From Aliiruegeria haliotis (lineage in GTDB: Bacteria > Pseudomonadota > Alphaproteobacteria > Rhodobacterales > Rhodobacteraceae), in contig NZ_PVTD01000001.1 of NCBI RefSeq assembly GCF_003003255.1, forward strand, positions 434,001-498,000: a stretch of DNA of 64,000 nt, read 5' to 3'. Positions 52,488 through 61,219 of the stretch are shown here, piece by piece. Made by a program: the position numbers and the translations under genes. Under the pieces are notes generated by a model. That model did no database searches. It was not told the DNA's origin and saw only the letters and a program-made list of their open reading frames with translations. Within the stretch, counting starts at the first letter, position 1, and each line of letters begins with the position of its first letter.

Positions 52488-53771
52488 ATGACCACCAAGG
52501 GAAAGCGCAGGGACGGCGGCATCTCCCCGTCGCGTCGACAGTTCCTGAGCGGTGCGGCCGCGGCCGGTGCCGGCGCTGTGGCGGCCACCGCCGCGAAGGC
52601 AGCGGGGCCCGACCCGCTGATCACTGACGTGCAGGACTGGGCCACCTCAACCGGCGCCGGCGTCGATGCCACGCCCTACGGCCTGCCCATCGAGTTCGAG
52701 AGCGACGTCGTGCGCCGCAACGTGGAATGGCTGACCGCTGACACGATCTCCTCAATCAATTTCACCCCGATTCACGCGCTTGACGGCACCATCACGCCGC
52801 AGGGCTGCGCCTTCGAGCGGCACCATTCCGGCGCCATCGAACTGCGCAAGGAAGACTACCGGCTGATGATCAACGGCCTCGTCGATACGCCGCTGGTCTT
52901 CACCTACGAAGACCTGGAGCGCTTCCCGAGGGAGAACCGGATCTACTTCTGCGAATGCGCGGCCAATACCGGGATGGAATGGGCCGGTGCGCAGCTTAAC
53001 GGCGCCCAGTTCACCCATGGCATGATCCACAACATGGAGTATTCCGGGGTGCCCCTGCGCACGCTGCTGAACGAGGCCGGCGTCAAGACCGAGGGCAAGT
53101 GGGTCTATGTCGAGGGGGCGGACGCTTCCTCCAACGGCCGGTCGATCCCGCTTGAAAAGGCGATGGACGATTGCCTTGTGGCCTTCAAGGCCAACGGCGA
53201 GGCTCTGCGGATGGAACATGGTTATCCGGCCCGGCTGGTCGTGCCCGGCTGGGAGGGCAACATGTGGGTCAAGTGGCTGCGCCGGGTGGAGATCACCGAC
53301 GGCCCTGTCGAAAGCCGCGAAGAGACCTCCAAATACACCGACACGCTGGAAGACGGGACCTCGCGCAAGTGGACCTGGGAGATGGACGCCAAGTCGGTCA
53401 TCACTTCGCCCAGCCCGCAGATGCCGATCCGGCACGGCCACGGTCCCTTGGTCATCACCGGACTGGCCTGGTCCGGGAGGGGCGCGATCACCGGGGTGGA
53501 CGTGACTGTCGATGGCGGCAGGACCTGGACAAAGGCGCGGCTCGGCGCGCCCGGTCAGGACAAGGCACTGACCCGGTTCTATCTCGATCATGTCTGGACC
53601 GGGGAGGAGATGTTCCTGCAATCCCGCGCCCGGGACGAGACAGGTTATGTCCAGCCGACCAAGGCGCAGCTGCGCGAGGTGCGCGGGCTGAACTCCATCT
53701 ATCACAACAACTGCATCCAGACCTGGTGGGTCAACGCGAACGGGGAGGCAGAGAATGTCGAAATTTCCTAA
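52488..53771 (+). CDS. soxC: SoxC, molybdenum sulfane dehydrogenase subunit
   Basis: A 427-residue Tat-exported (S-R-R-Q-F-L) protein of the sulfite-oxidase family. The molybdenum-ligating cysteine lies in Y-F-C-E-C-A-A-N-T-G, and the C-terminal dimerisation domain (P-I-R-H-G-H-G, V-D-G-G-R-T-W) follows. With SoxD it oxidises the SoxY-bound sulfane sulfur, so thiosulfate is taken fully to sulfate without sulfur globules. It overlaps soxD by 17 bp. Confidence 0.95.
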   Translation: MTTKGKRRDGGISPSRRQFLSGAAAAGAGAVAATAAKAAGPDPLITDVQDWATSTGAGVDATPYGLPIEFESDVVRRNVEWLTADTISSINFTPIHALDGTITPQGCAFERHHSGAIELRKEDYRLMINGLVDTPLVFTYEDLERFPRENRIYFCECAANTGMEWAGAQLNGAQFTHGMIHNMEYSGVPLRTLLNEAGVKTEGKWVYVEGADASSNGRSIPLEKAMDDCLVAFKANGEALRMEHGYPARLVVPGWEGNMWVKWLRRVEITDGPVESREETSKYTDTLEDGTSRKWTWEMDAKSVITSPSPQMPIRHGHGPLVITGLAWSGRGAITGVDVTVDGGRTWTKARLGAPGQDKALTRFYLDHVWTGEEMFLQSRARDETGYVQPTKAQLREVRGLNSIYHNNCIQTWWVNANGEAENVEIS

Positions 53772-55230
53772 CCAGTTGGCCCTGGTGGGCGTGGTCGGCG
53801 TCTCGGCCATCGCCCTGTCGGTCGGCCTGAGCGAACGCGCGGCCCACACGGCAGACCTCGCCGCGCACGAGGCCGAGATGCACGCGGCAGCCGCGCAATC
53901 CTCCGTCGTCGAACACGAGACGCAGGAGGCCGCGCCGCAGGTCGCCGCAGACGACACACCGGAGGTTGCGGCGGAAGCGACCGCGACCGCCGAAGCAGCG
54001 GTGGCCCCGGGAGAGGCCGCCACCGAAGAGATCGCCGCCGCGCCCGCCGGGACTGCGGCTGCCGATGCCGCGGCGACCGCCTCCGCTGTCGTGATCGACG
54101 GCAGCACCGACACGCTCGACGGGCAGGGGGATACCACGGCCATGGTCGGCGAAGACACCGCCGCGCCACAGGGCAAGTTCGGCCTCGGCCGTGCGGCTCT
54201 CCCCGAGGAAATCGCCGCCTGGGATGTCGACATCATGCCCGATGGCCGAGGTCTGCCCGAGGGATCGGGCGATGTCTGGACCGGGGAGGAGGTCTTTGCC
54301 GACAATTGCGCCGTCTGCCATGGCGATTTCGCCGAAGGTGTGGACAACTGGCCCAAGCTTGCCGGTGGTATGGACACGCTGGACCACGAGGATCCGCTGA
54401 AGACTGTCGGATCCTACTGGCCTTATCTCTCCACGACTTTCGACTACGTGCGCAGGTCCATGCCGTTCGGTGCCGCGCAGACGATGAGCGACGATGATGT
54501 CTATGCCATCACCGCCTACATCCTCTATTCGAACGATCTCGTGGACGAGGATTTCACATTGTCGAAGGAGACGTTCTTCGATGTCGAGATGCCCAATGCC
54601 GGCGGTTTCATCGTCGATGACCGGGCGGAGACGGAGTACCCGCTGTTCAGCCAGGACCCGTGCATGGAGAATTGCAAGGAGAGCGTGGAGATCACCATGC
54701 GCGCCGCCGTTCTCGATGTGACCCCTGACGAGGACGGCGAGGACACCGGCGAGGAGGCGGCCGTCGCCCCGGCTGCCGACGACGGCACGCAAGTGGCTTC
54801 GGCCGATCCGGTGACGCTGGCGCCGGCTGCGGCGGCGCCAGCCGACACGGCCGCGGCGACCGAGGCGGCCCCTGAGGCCACCGAGGGCGCCGCCCCTGCC
54901 AGCGAGGTCGATCCGGCGCTGGTCGCCTCGGGGGAAAAGGTGTTCAAGAAGTGCAAGGCCTGCCACCAGGTTGGTGACGGAGCGAAGAACAAGGTCGGCC
55001 CGGTCCTGAACGGGATCGTCGGCCGTGCGGCGGGCACCGGCGATAGGTTCAAGTATTCCAAGGCCATGGTCGAAGCCGGCGCGGGCGGAATGGTCTGGGA
55101 TGAAGCAAATCTTGCGGGCTATCTGGCCGCGCCCAAGACCTTCCTGAAGGGCAACAAGATGGCCTTCGCCGGGTTGAAGAAGGATGACGACATCGCGGCG
55201 ATCACCGCCTTTCTGAAGTCGCATCCGTGA
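53755..55230 (+). CDS. soxD: SoxD, diheme cytochrome c subunit with long Ala/Glu-rich linkers
   Basis: A 491-residue exported cytochrome, clearly longer than the usual roughly 380-400. Heme sites are C-A-V-C-H (185-189) and C-K-A-C-H (400-404). The extra length is two low-complexity Ala/Glu/Pro/Thr-rich linkers, about residues 39-138 after the signal and 333-384 between the two heme domains. It is the electron-accepting partner of SoxC. It overlaps soxC by 17 bp and soxE by 1 bp. Confidence 0.93.
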   Translation: MSKFPNQLALVGVVGVSAIALSVGLSERAAHTADLAAHEAEMHAAAAQSSVVEHETQEAAPQVAADDTPEVAAEATATAEAAVAPGEAATEEIAAAPAGTAAADAAATASAVVIDGSTDTLDGQGDTTAMVGEDTAAPQGKFGLGRAALPEEIAAWDVDIMPDGRGLPEGSGDVWTGEEVFADNCAVCHGDFAEGVDNWPKLAGGMDTLDHEDPLKTVGSYWPYLSTTFDYVRRSMPFGAAQTMSDDDVYAITAYILYSNDLVDEDFTLSKETFFDVEMPNAGGFIVDDRAETEYPLFSQDPCMENCKESVEITMRAAVLDVTPDEDGEDTGEEAAVAPAADDGTQVASADPVTLAPAAAAPADTAAATEAAPEATEGAAPASEVDPALVASGEKVFKKCKACHQVGDGAKNKVGPVLNGIVGRAAGTGDRFKYSKAMVEAGAGGMVWDEANLAGYLAAPKTFLKGNKMAFAGLKKDDDIAAITAFLKSHP

Positions 55231-55943
55231 TGATCGGGCTGCGGATCCTTGCGGGGCTTGCCGTGGCCTTGCTCGCGCCGGCGGGATCGTCCGGCGCGAG
55301 CGAGTTCGGCGACGTGGAGCGCGGGGCGGAATACTGGAAACAGTGCCGGACCTGCCACCGCATCGGACCCAATGCGTCCAACAAGGTCGGGCCGAACCTC
55401 AATTACATCTTCGGCCGAGCCTTCGGTGCCGCCGAGGGCTATCGCTATTCCAATGCGATGCGGGCCGCGGGCGCGGCCGGGCGGGTCTGGGACCTCGACC
55501 AGCTTGATGCCTACATCACCGACCCCCGAGGCTTTCTGAAGGGCACCAAGATGACCTTCAAGGGCATCCGGGACCCGCAGGAACGCGCAGATGTGCTGGC
55601 GTGGTTGCGTGCCAATTCCGACAACCCGCAGGACATCCCCGAAGCCGCGCCCACCGCCATCGGCACCGACCACAACGTCGATCCCGCAATCCTCGCGATC
55701 CAGGGCGACCCGGAGTACGGCGAGTACCTTTCCAGCGAGTGCCTGACCTGCCACCGCGCCGATGGAGAGATGGAAGGCATCCCGTCCGTCACCGGCTGGC
55801 CGGAGGACAGCTTCGTCATCGCCATGCATGCCTACCGGGACAAGGCCCGTGACCATCCGGTGATGCAGATGCTGGCGGGGCGTCTGAATAACGAGGAAAT
55901 CGCGGCACTGGCCGCCTATTTCGCCGCGCTCGGCGTGGATTGA
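55230..55943 (+). CDS. soxE: SoxE, diheme cytochrome c
   Basis: A 237-residue exported diheme cytochrome with C-R-T-C-H (39-43) and C-L-T-C-H (171-175). In sox clusters SoxE is the cytochrome partner of the SoxF flavoprotein, resembling flavocytochrome c sulfide dehydrogenase. The ATG overlaps the soxD stop (TGATG), so the two are tightly coupled. Confidence 0.9.
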   Translation: MIGLRILAGLAVALLAPAGSSGASEFGDVERGAEYWKQCRTCHRIGPNASNKVGPNLNYIFGRAFGAAEGYRYSNAMRAAGAAGRVWDLDQLDAYITDPRGFLKGTKMTFKGIRDPQERADVLAWLRANSDNPQDIPEAAPTAIGTDHNVDPAILAIQGDPEYGEYLSSECLTCHRADGEMEGIPSVTGWPEDSFVIAMHAYRDKARDHPVMQMLAGRLNNEEIAALAAYFAALGVD

Positions 55944-55997
55944 CCCCGCAAGGGGAGCCGCCGGCCCCATGCCGGCACCTGAGGGAGGACACGACCC

Positions 55998-57269
55998 ATG
56001 AAACTGAACAGACGCCATTTTATCGGCACTTCTGCCGCGCTCACCGCGTCGCTGGCGGCGCCTTCGGTCTGGGGCGACAGCCATGGCAAGCCGAAGGTTG
56101 TCGTGATCGGCGGCGGGGCAGGGGGCGCGACGGCGGCACGCTACCTCGCCAAGGACAGCGACGGTGGTCTGAATGTGACACTCGTCGAGCCGTCGCGGGA
56201 CTACTATACCTGCTTCTTCTCCAACCTGGTTCTCGGCGGTTTCCGGGACATCGCCTCCATCCGGCATTCCTATGGCACGCTGGCGGCACAATTCGGCGTC
56301 AATGTCGTGCATGACTGGGCGACCGGTATCGACCGCGATGCAAAGACGGTGACGCTCGCCGGGGGCGCGGTGCTGCCCTATGACCGGCTGGTGGTCTCTC
56401 CGGGCATCGACTTCGTCGAGGGCTCGGTGCCCGGCTGGGATCTCACGACCCAGAATGCCATGCCCCACGCCTACAAGGCCGGGTCGCAGACCGAACTGCT
56501 GAAGGCGCAGATCGAGGCGATGCCGGAGGGGGGGCTGTTCTGCATGGTGGCGCCGCCCAACCCGTTCCGCTGTCCGCCGGGGCCTTATGAGCGGATCTCC
56601 ATGGTTGCGCACAGGCTGTCGCAGGTGAACCCGACCGCCAAGATCCTGATCGCCGACCCGAAGGAGAAATTCTCCAAGCAGGCACTGTTCGAAGAGGGTT
56701 GGGATACCCACTACGGCGGGATGATCGAGCGCCTGGGTCCCGATTTCGGTGGCGGCAACGTCTCCGTGGATGCGGAGGCGATGACCGTGGACATCGACGG
56801 CGAGGTGGCCGAGGTCGACGTCTGCAACGTGATCCCGGCGCAGAAGGCCGGGCGGATCGCGGAGCTTGCCGGACTTGCCGACGACACGGGATTCTGCCCT
56901 GTGGTTTCCGCCTCAATGCAGAGCCGCCTCGACGAGAACATCCACGTTCTGGGCGACGCCACGAACCAGGGCGACATGCCGAAGTCCGGCTTTGCCGCCA
57001 ACAGCCAGGCCAAGGTCGCCGCAATGGCGATCCGGGGCGCGCTCACCGGGTCAAAGGTCTTCCCGGCGAAGTTCACCAACACCTGCTGGTCGCTGGTCTC
57101 CACCGACAACGGCATCAAGGTCGGGGCCACCTACGAGGCCACGGAGGAGAAGATTGCCAAGGTGGACGGCTTCATCAGCCAGACCGGCGAGGAAGCCGAC
57201 CTGCGCAAGGCGACCTACGAGGAATCGCTGGGTTGGTATTCCGGCATCACCGCCGACATGTTCGGCTGA
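55998..57269 (+). CDS. soxF: SoxF, flavoprotein of the FCSD family
   Basis: A 423-residue Tat-exported (N-R-R-H-F-I-G) FAD protein. The FAD fingerprint is V-V-I-G-G-G-A-G-G-A-T-A, and redox-active cysteines are visible in Y-T-C-F-F-S and T-N-T-C-W-S. The C-terminal FCSD dimerisation segment is also present. It probably oxidises sulfide with SoxE or assists the thiosulfate system. It is 54 bp after soxE. Confidence 0.93.
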   Translation: MKLNRRHFIGTSAALTASLAAPSVWGDSHGKPKVVVIGGGAGGATAARYLAKDSDGGLNVTLVEPSRDYYTCFFSNLVLGGFRDIASIRHSYGTLAAQFGVNVVHDWATGIDRDAKTVTLAGGAVLPYDRLVVSPGIDFVEGSVPGWDLTTQNAMPHAYKAGSQTELLKAQIEAMPEGGLFCMVAPPNPFRCPPGPYERISMVAHRLSQVNPTAKILIADPKEKFSKQALFEEGWDTHYGGMIERLGPDFGGGNVSVDAEAMTVDIDGEVAEVDVCNVIPAQKAGRIAELAGLADDTGFCPVVSASMQSRLDENIHVLGDATNQGDMPKSGFAANSQAKVAAMAIRGALTGSKVFPAKFTNTCWSLVSTDNGIKVGATYEATEEKIAKVDGFISQTGEEADLRKATYEESLGWYSGITADMFG

Positions 57270-57352
57270 CAGCATCGGGGCGGTGCGGGCGCGGCCGGTG
57301 GCCGCGCACCGTCCCCCGGACCACACTCGACATCCTTTCAACGGAGACACTC

Positions 57353-57787
57353 ATGAAACATCTTCTGACCAGCGCCGTTGCGACCCTCGCCCTCTGCGGC
57401 GCAGCCTTCGCCGGAGACGCGATGATCACCGATTTCGACGGCGAATTCGAAGACGCCACATTTGCCGTGGAGAGCGCGATCGTCGGCCAGGGGCTTGTCA
57501 TCGACTACGTCAGCCACACCGGCGACATGCTCAACCGCACCGGCGCCGACGTAGGCTCGGACAAGAGGATCTTCGACGCCGCCGACATCTTCCTTTTCTG
57601 CTCCGCCAAGGTGTCGCGTTCGGTGATGGAGGCCGACCCGATGAACATCGCCTATTGCCCATATTCCATCTTCGTCACCGACGTGGATGGCAAGGTTCAG
57701 ATCGGCCATCCCACCTATCCCGACGGAGCCATGCAGGAGGTTCAGGCCCTTCTGTCCGACATCGTTGCCGAAGCCGCGGGCGATTGA
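57353..57787 (+). CDS. DUF302 family periplasmic protein
   Basis: A 144-residue exported protein with a Sec signal cut after A-F-A near residue 22. The rest has the DUF302 pattern of short repeated alpha/beta elements, with two cysteines in F-L-F-C-S-A-K and I-A-Y-C-P-Y-S. It is encoded between soxF and soxG, in the sox operon, and followed by a stem-loop. DUF302 proteins are found near sulfur-oxidation genes but have no proven role; a sulfur-binding or redox function is inferred only from position. Confidence 0.8.
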   Translation: MKHLLTSAVATLALCGAAFAGDAMITDFDGEFEDATFAVESAIVGQGLVIDYVSHTGDMLNRTGADVGSDKRIFDAADIFLFCSAKVSRSVMEADPMNIAYCPYSIFVTDVDGKVQIGHPTYPDGAMQEVQALLSDIVAEAAGD

Positions 57788-57818
57788 GGGGGCGCCCGCG
57801 CTGAAATCTCGGCGCGAT

Positions 57819-57851
57819 CCCGGGGTGGCCGCTCCGGCAGGCCGCCCCGGG
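57819..57851 (+). terminator. Stem-loop after the DUF302 gene
   Basis: A 12-bp stem CCCGGGGTGGCC/GGCCGCCCCGGG with one wobble and a 9-nt loop, followed by CTTTG. It may end most transcripts from soxXYZ-F and leave soxGH at a lower level. Confidence 0.6.
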
Positions 57852-57908
57852 CTTTGATCCGGAGCCGCGCTCCCGCCGCAATCCGAAACGAACCCGCGAG
57901 ATCTGCCG

Positions 57909-58826
57909 ATGCACATCACCCGCCGTACCTTCCTGACAGGCGCCGCCAGCCTTCCGATGCTGGCCGCGCTGCCCAGGCCGAGCCTTGCCGAAATCCGCAT
58001 CGGTGAGGCCACGCTGACGACGGTCAGCGACGGCCACCTCGTCCTGCCCGCGGATTTCATATTTGGCCCGATGCCGCAGGATCAGCTTGACCCGGTCCTG
58101 CGTGACCTCGGCGTCGATCCCGCCGGCCCCCTGAAGCCGGAATGCAACCTGACCCTCTATCGGGACGGGTCCAACACGGTCCTCTTCGATGCAGGTTCCG
58201 GCCCGGATTTCATGCCGACCGCCGGGAAGATCCTCGACGGTCTGGAGGCTGTCGGGCTGACCCCGGAGGACATCACGCATGTCGTCTTCACCCACGCCCA
58301 TCCCGATCACATCTGGGGGGTGCTGGACGATTTCGACGACCCGCTTTTTGTGAACGCCATCCACATGATGGGCCGGGCCGAGTGGGACTACTGGTGGAAC
58401 CCGGAGACAGTGAACACCATTGGCGCGGCGCGGACCACGTTCGCGGTCGGCGCCCGACGCCGGATGGAGGCCATCGAGGGTTCGGTGGCGATGTTCGACG
58501 ACGGACAGGAGATTCTTCCGGGCATCGCCGCGGTGGCAAGCCACGGCCACACGCCGGGCCACATGAGTTTCGAGATTCGCAACGGATCCGAGGCGGCGAT
58601 GGTGCTGGGCGATGCAATCGGCAATCACCACGTCGCGTTTCGCAAGCCCGGCTGGCACAGCGGATCCGATCAGGACGCGGAGATGGCGGCAGAAACCCGG
58701 CGCAGCCTCTTCGACCGCCTGACCGCCGAGAGGATGCGCCTCGTGGGGTTCCACTTGCCGGGCGGCGGGATCGGTCGGGCAGACCATTTCGACGACGGTT
58801 TCATCTTTCTACCAGGAGACGCATGA
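57909..58826 (+). CDS. soxG: SoxG, metallo-beta-lactamase fold hydrolase
   Basis: A 305-residue Tat-exported (T-R-R-T-F-L) protein of the metallo-beta-lactamase superfamily. The full metal motif T-H-A-H-P-D-H is at residues 128-134, with further ligands in G-H-T-P-G-H and L-G-D-A-I. The gene order after soxF matches the soxGH pair of Paracoccus pantotrophus. Its activity is unknown; thiol-ester or persulfide hydrolysis is a guess from fold. It overlaps soxH by 4 bp. Confidence 0.85.
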   Translation: MHITRRTFLTGAASLPMLAALPRPSLAEIRIGEATLTTVSDGHLVLPADFIFGPMPQDQLDPVLRDLGVDPAGPLKPECNLTLYRDGSNTVLFDAGSGPDFMPTAGKILDGLEAVGLTPEDITHVVFTHAHPDHIWGVLDDFDDPLFVNAIHMMGRAEWDYWWNPETVNTIGAARTTFAVGARRRMEAIEGSVAMFDDGQEILPGIAAVASHGHTPGHMSFEIRNGSEAAMVLGDAIGNHHVAFRKPGWHSGSDQDAEMAAETRRSLFDRLTAERMRLVGFHLPGGGIGRADHFDDGFIFLPGDA

Positions 58827-59773
58827 TGCGCATTGCCATCGCCGCGACCCTTGCGGCTTTTGCCCTTCCGGCGGTCGCCCACGAGGACATTGCGGACCTC
58901 TATCCCGGCTCGCCGCTTTACTCGAAGCCGGTGGAGTTCATTCCCAACGTCTGGTCCGCCATCGGCGCAACCGCCCCGCCGACATATGAAAACAGCGGAC
59001 ATAACAACAACCTGAGCTTCATCGTGACCGGCGACGGGGTGGTCGTGATCAACGGCGGCGCTGCCTATGTGCTGGCCGAAGCGCTGCATGAGGAGATCCG
59101 GGCGATCACCGACCAGCCGGTGAAACTGGTGATCGACGAGAACGGGCAGGGCCACGCGATGCTCGGCAATTCCTACTGGCAGGAGCAGGGCGTGCCGATC
59201 CTGGCCCACGTGGAGGCCGCGCAGGAGTTCGAGGACCGCGGCGAGGCGATCCTGGACGACATGAAACGCTACAACCGCGACAAGGCGGAGGGCACCTTTG
59301 TCGCGCTGCCAACGCAGACATTCGAGGACAGCCACGTCATCGAGATGGGCGACTACCGCATCGAGGTGCTGCACCTCGGCCCCGCGCATGGTCCCGGTGA
59401 CACCCAAGTCTGGCTGCCGGAGCAGAGCCTCGTGATCGCCGGTGACATGGCCTTTCACGAACGCATGCTGCCGATCTTCGCAGACACGATGACCGCCGAC
59501 TGGATCGAGACCTGGGAGACCGGCTTCGAGGCGCTCGGCGCCACCTACGTGATCCCCGGCCACGGCCACCCGACGAACATGGACCAGGTGCGCCGCTACA
59601 CCCGTGACTACCTCGTCTACCTGCGGGAGAAGATCGGTGCGCATCTGGATGCGGGCGGCGACCTAGCGGAAGCCTATTACGTCGACCAGTCGCCCTATGC
59701 CCAACTCGATACCTTCGAGGAACTGGCGACAAAAAACGCAGGCCGGGTCTACGAGCAGATGGAGTTCGAATGA
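58823..59773 (+). CDS. soxH: SoxH, metallo-beta-lactamase fold protein with altered metal motif
   Basis: A 316-residue exported (Sec signal) metallo-beta-lactamase-fold protein. The normal HxHxDH motif is replaced by E-N-G-Q-G-H (106-111), so only the last His is kept. Later ligands G-P-A-H-G-P-G-D, A-G-D-M-A and I-P-G-H-G-H remain. Metal binding is therefore incomplete or unusual. A start at 58823 or 58826 is possible; the first overlaps soxG by 4 bp. Its size is close to the roughly 317 residues I recall for SoxH. Confidence 0.83.
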   Translation: MMRIAIAATLAAFALPAVAHEDIADLYPGSPLYSKPVEFIPNVWSAIGATAPPTYENSGHNNNLSFIVTGDGVVVINGGAAYVLAEALHEEIRAITDQPVKLVIDENGQGHAMLGNSYWQEQGVPILAHVEAAQEFEDRGEAILDDMKRYNRDKAEGTFVALPTQTFEDSHVIEMGDYRIEVLHLGPAHGPGDTQVWLPEQSLVIAGDMAFHERMLPIFADTMTADWIETWETGFEALGATYVIPGHGHPTNMDQVRRYTRDYLVYLREKIGAHLDAGGDLAEAYYVDQSPYAQLDTFEELATKNAGRVYEQMEFE

Positions 59774-59841
59774 CCCGGGCAGGCAGGGCTGAACGGCGTC
59801 GAGCAGGCTGAGCGGCAGCCACGCAGAAGGACAAGGGTGTC

Positions 59842-60906
59842 ATGGAGATGCTGATCGACAGGTTTGGCGAAGACTGGCTGATGCTGGCCTCTGGCGTGCT
59901 GGTCGGCCTGATCTTCGGCGCCGCCGCCTACCAGTCCCGGTTCTGCCTGCGCGCCGCGACGGTGGAGGTGGCGAACCGCCAGCTTGGCCCGAAGCTCGGC
60001 ATCTGGCTGGTGGCTTTCTTCGCGGCCCTTGCCACGGTGCAGGCGGCCCTCCTGCTGAGGGTCCTGGACGTCAGCGCGGCACGGCAACTCACCGGGACCG
60101 GCAGCCTTTCGGGGGCAATCATCGGTGGGCTTCTCTTCGGGTGCGGGATGATCCTGGCCCGGGGATGCGCCAGCCGCCTGTTGGTGCTGTCGGCCTCCGG
60201 CAACTTGCGGGCCATCGTTACCGGGCTGGTGCTGACACTCAGCGCCCAGGCCTCCCTGCGCGGCGTGCTGTCCCCCCTGCGCGAGACGCTCGCGGGGCTC
60301 TGGACAGTCTCCGGGATCGATTTTCGGCGCCTTGTCGACCCTGAAACCGAGGTCTTCCCGGTTATCGTGGCAGCCTGCGTCATCGCCTTCCTGGCGTCGG
60401 TGGCTTATGGGCTGTCCCGCCGCGTGCGGGCATGGGACCTGCTGGCGGCGGCTGTCGTCGGGCTGGCGATCTCTCTCGGCTGGTGGCTGACCTGGTTGAT
60501 TGCCAATGCCTCCTTCGAGGTGGTGCAGGTCCAGTCGGTCACATTCACCGGCCCATCGACCGACACCCTCATGGCGCTGGTCAACGAGAGCGTCATGCCG
60601 CTGAGTTTCGGGCTGGGGCTGGTGCCGGGCGTCTTTGCCGGCGCCATGGTCGTGTCCGTCTTGAAGGGCGAGGCGCGGATACAGCGGTTCGAAACCGACA
60701 CGCCGATGGAACGTTATCTCGTTGGCGGCGTGCTGATGGGCTTTGGCAGCATGCTTGCCGGTGGCTGTGCTGTCGGCGCGGGCATGGCGGGCGGGTCTGT
60801 CTTTGCGCTGACCGCCTGGCTTGCCGTGTTCTGCATGTGGATCGGTGCGGTCGCGACCCAATTGAGCCTGCACCGCCCGCTTGCGGCACGGGCCAGCCCC
60901 GGCTAG
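59842..60906 (+). CDS. YeeE/YedE family sulfur-transport-like membrane protein (second copy)
   Basis: A 354-residue inner-membrane protein with about nine hydrophobic segments and cysteine motifs S-R-F-C-L-R-A, A-R-G-C-A-S-R and G-G-C-A-V-G-A-G. It differs from the first copy at 45128 in its second motif (A-R-G-C instead of G-N-C-G-Y-G). It is 68 bp downstream of soxH, in the same direction, so it is likely part of the sox operon and imports or exports thiosulfate or another sulfur compound. Confidence 0.87.
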   Translation: MEMLIDRFGEDWLMLASGVLVGLIFGAAAYQSRFCLRAATVEVANRQLGPKLGIWLVAFFAALATVQAALLLRVLDVSAARQLTGTGSLSGAIIGGLLFGCGMILARGCASRLLVLSASGNLRAIVTGLVLTLSAQASLRGVLSPLRETLAGLWTVSGIDFRRLVDPETEVFPVIVAACVIAFLASVAYGLSRRVRAWDLLAAAVVGLAISLGWWLTWLIANASFEVVQVQSVTFTGPSTDTLMALVNESVMPLSFGLGLVPGVFAGAMVVSVLKGEARIQRFETDTPMERYLVGGVLMGFGSMLAGGCAVGAGMAGGSVFALTAWLAVFCMWIGAVATQLSLHRPLAARASPG

Positions 60907-61219
60907 GCCGAATGCCCCAGGGCGGGGCCCCGCGCGCCCCTGCCGCGAATGCCGTTCGAGCGGCCATGAGCGCCCTCGGCCGCGCCCGATCCGGTCTCCG
61001 GTCCGGTGGATCGGAAAAGATGTATCAAATCCGCAAATTGCCGTGCTAGGCTGCCCGGAATGCCCGGGGGCTGCACGATTTCCTCGCCGTACCGGAGGCC
61101 GCGCGCGGCGGCTGTCTGGACGGAATTGCCGAGTGATTTGTCACGTGTTTCTTTCAAAGCTGTAGTCTGGGCAGGCCATGCCGCATTGCGGGTCACATTG
61201 AACGGGAAGGACGAACACG
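60907..61219. other. Intergenic stretch without a recognised gene
   Basis: About 310 bp between the YeeE-like gene and the nuclease gene. The right third is less GC-rich and probably carries the nuclease promoter. Open frames on both strands lack any motif. Confidence 0.5.

Noticed and set aside
61134-61143. FNR/CRP-like site TGA-N4-TCA upstream of the nuclease gene
   Set aside because: The half sites do not match the FNR consensus beyond three bases each; expected by chance in a window this size.
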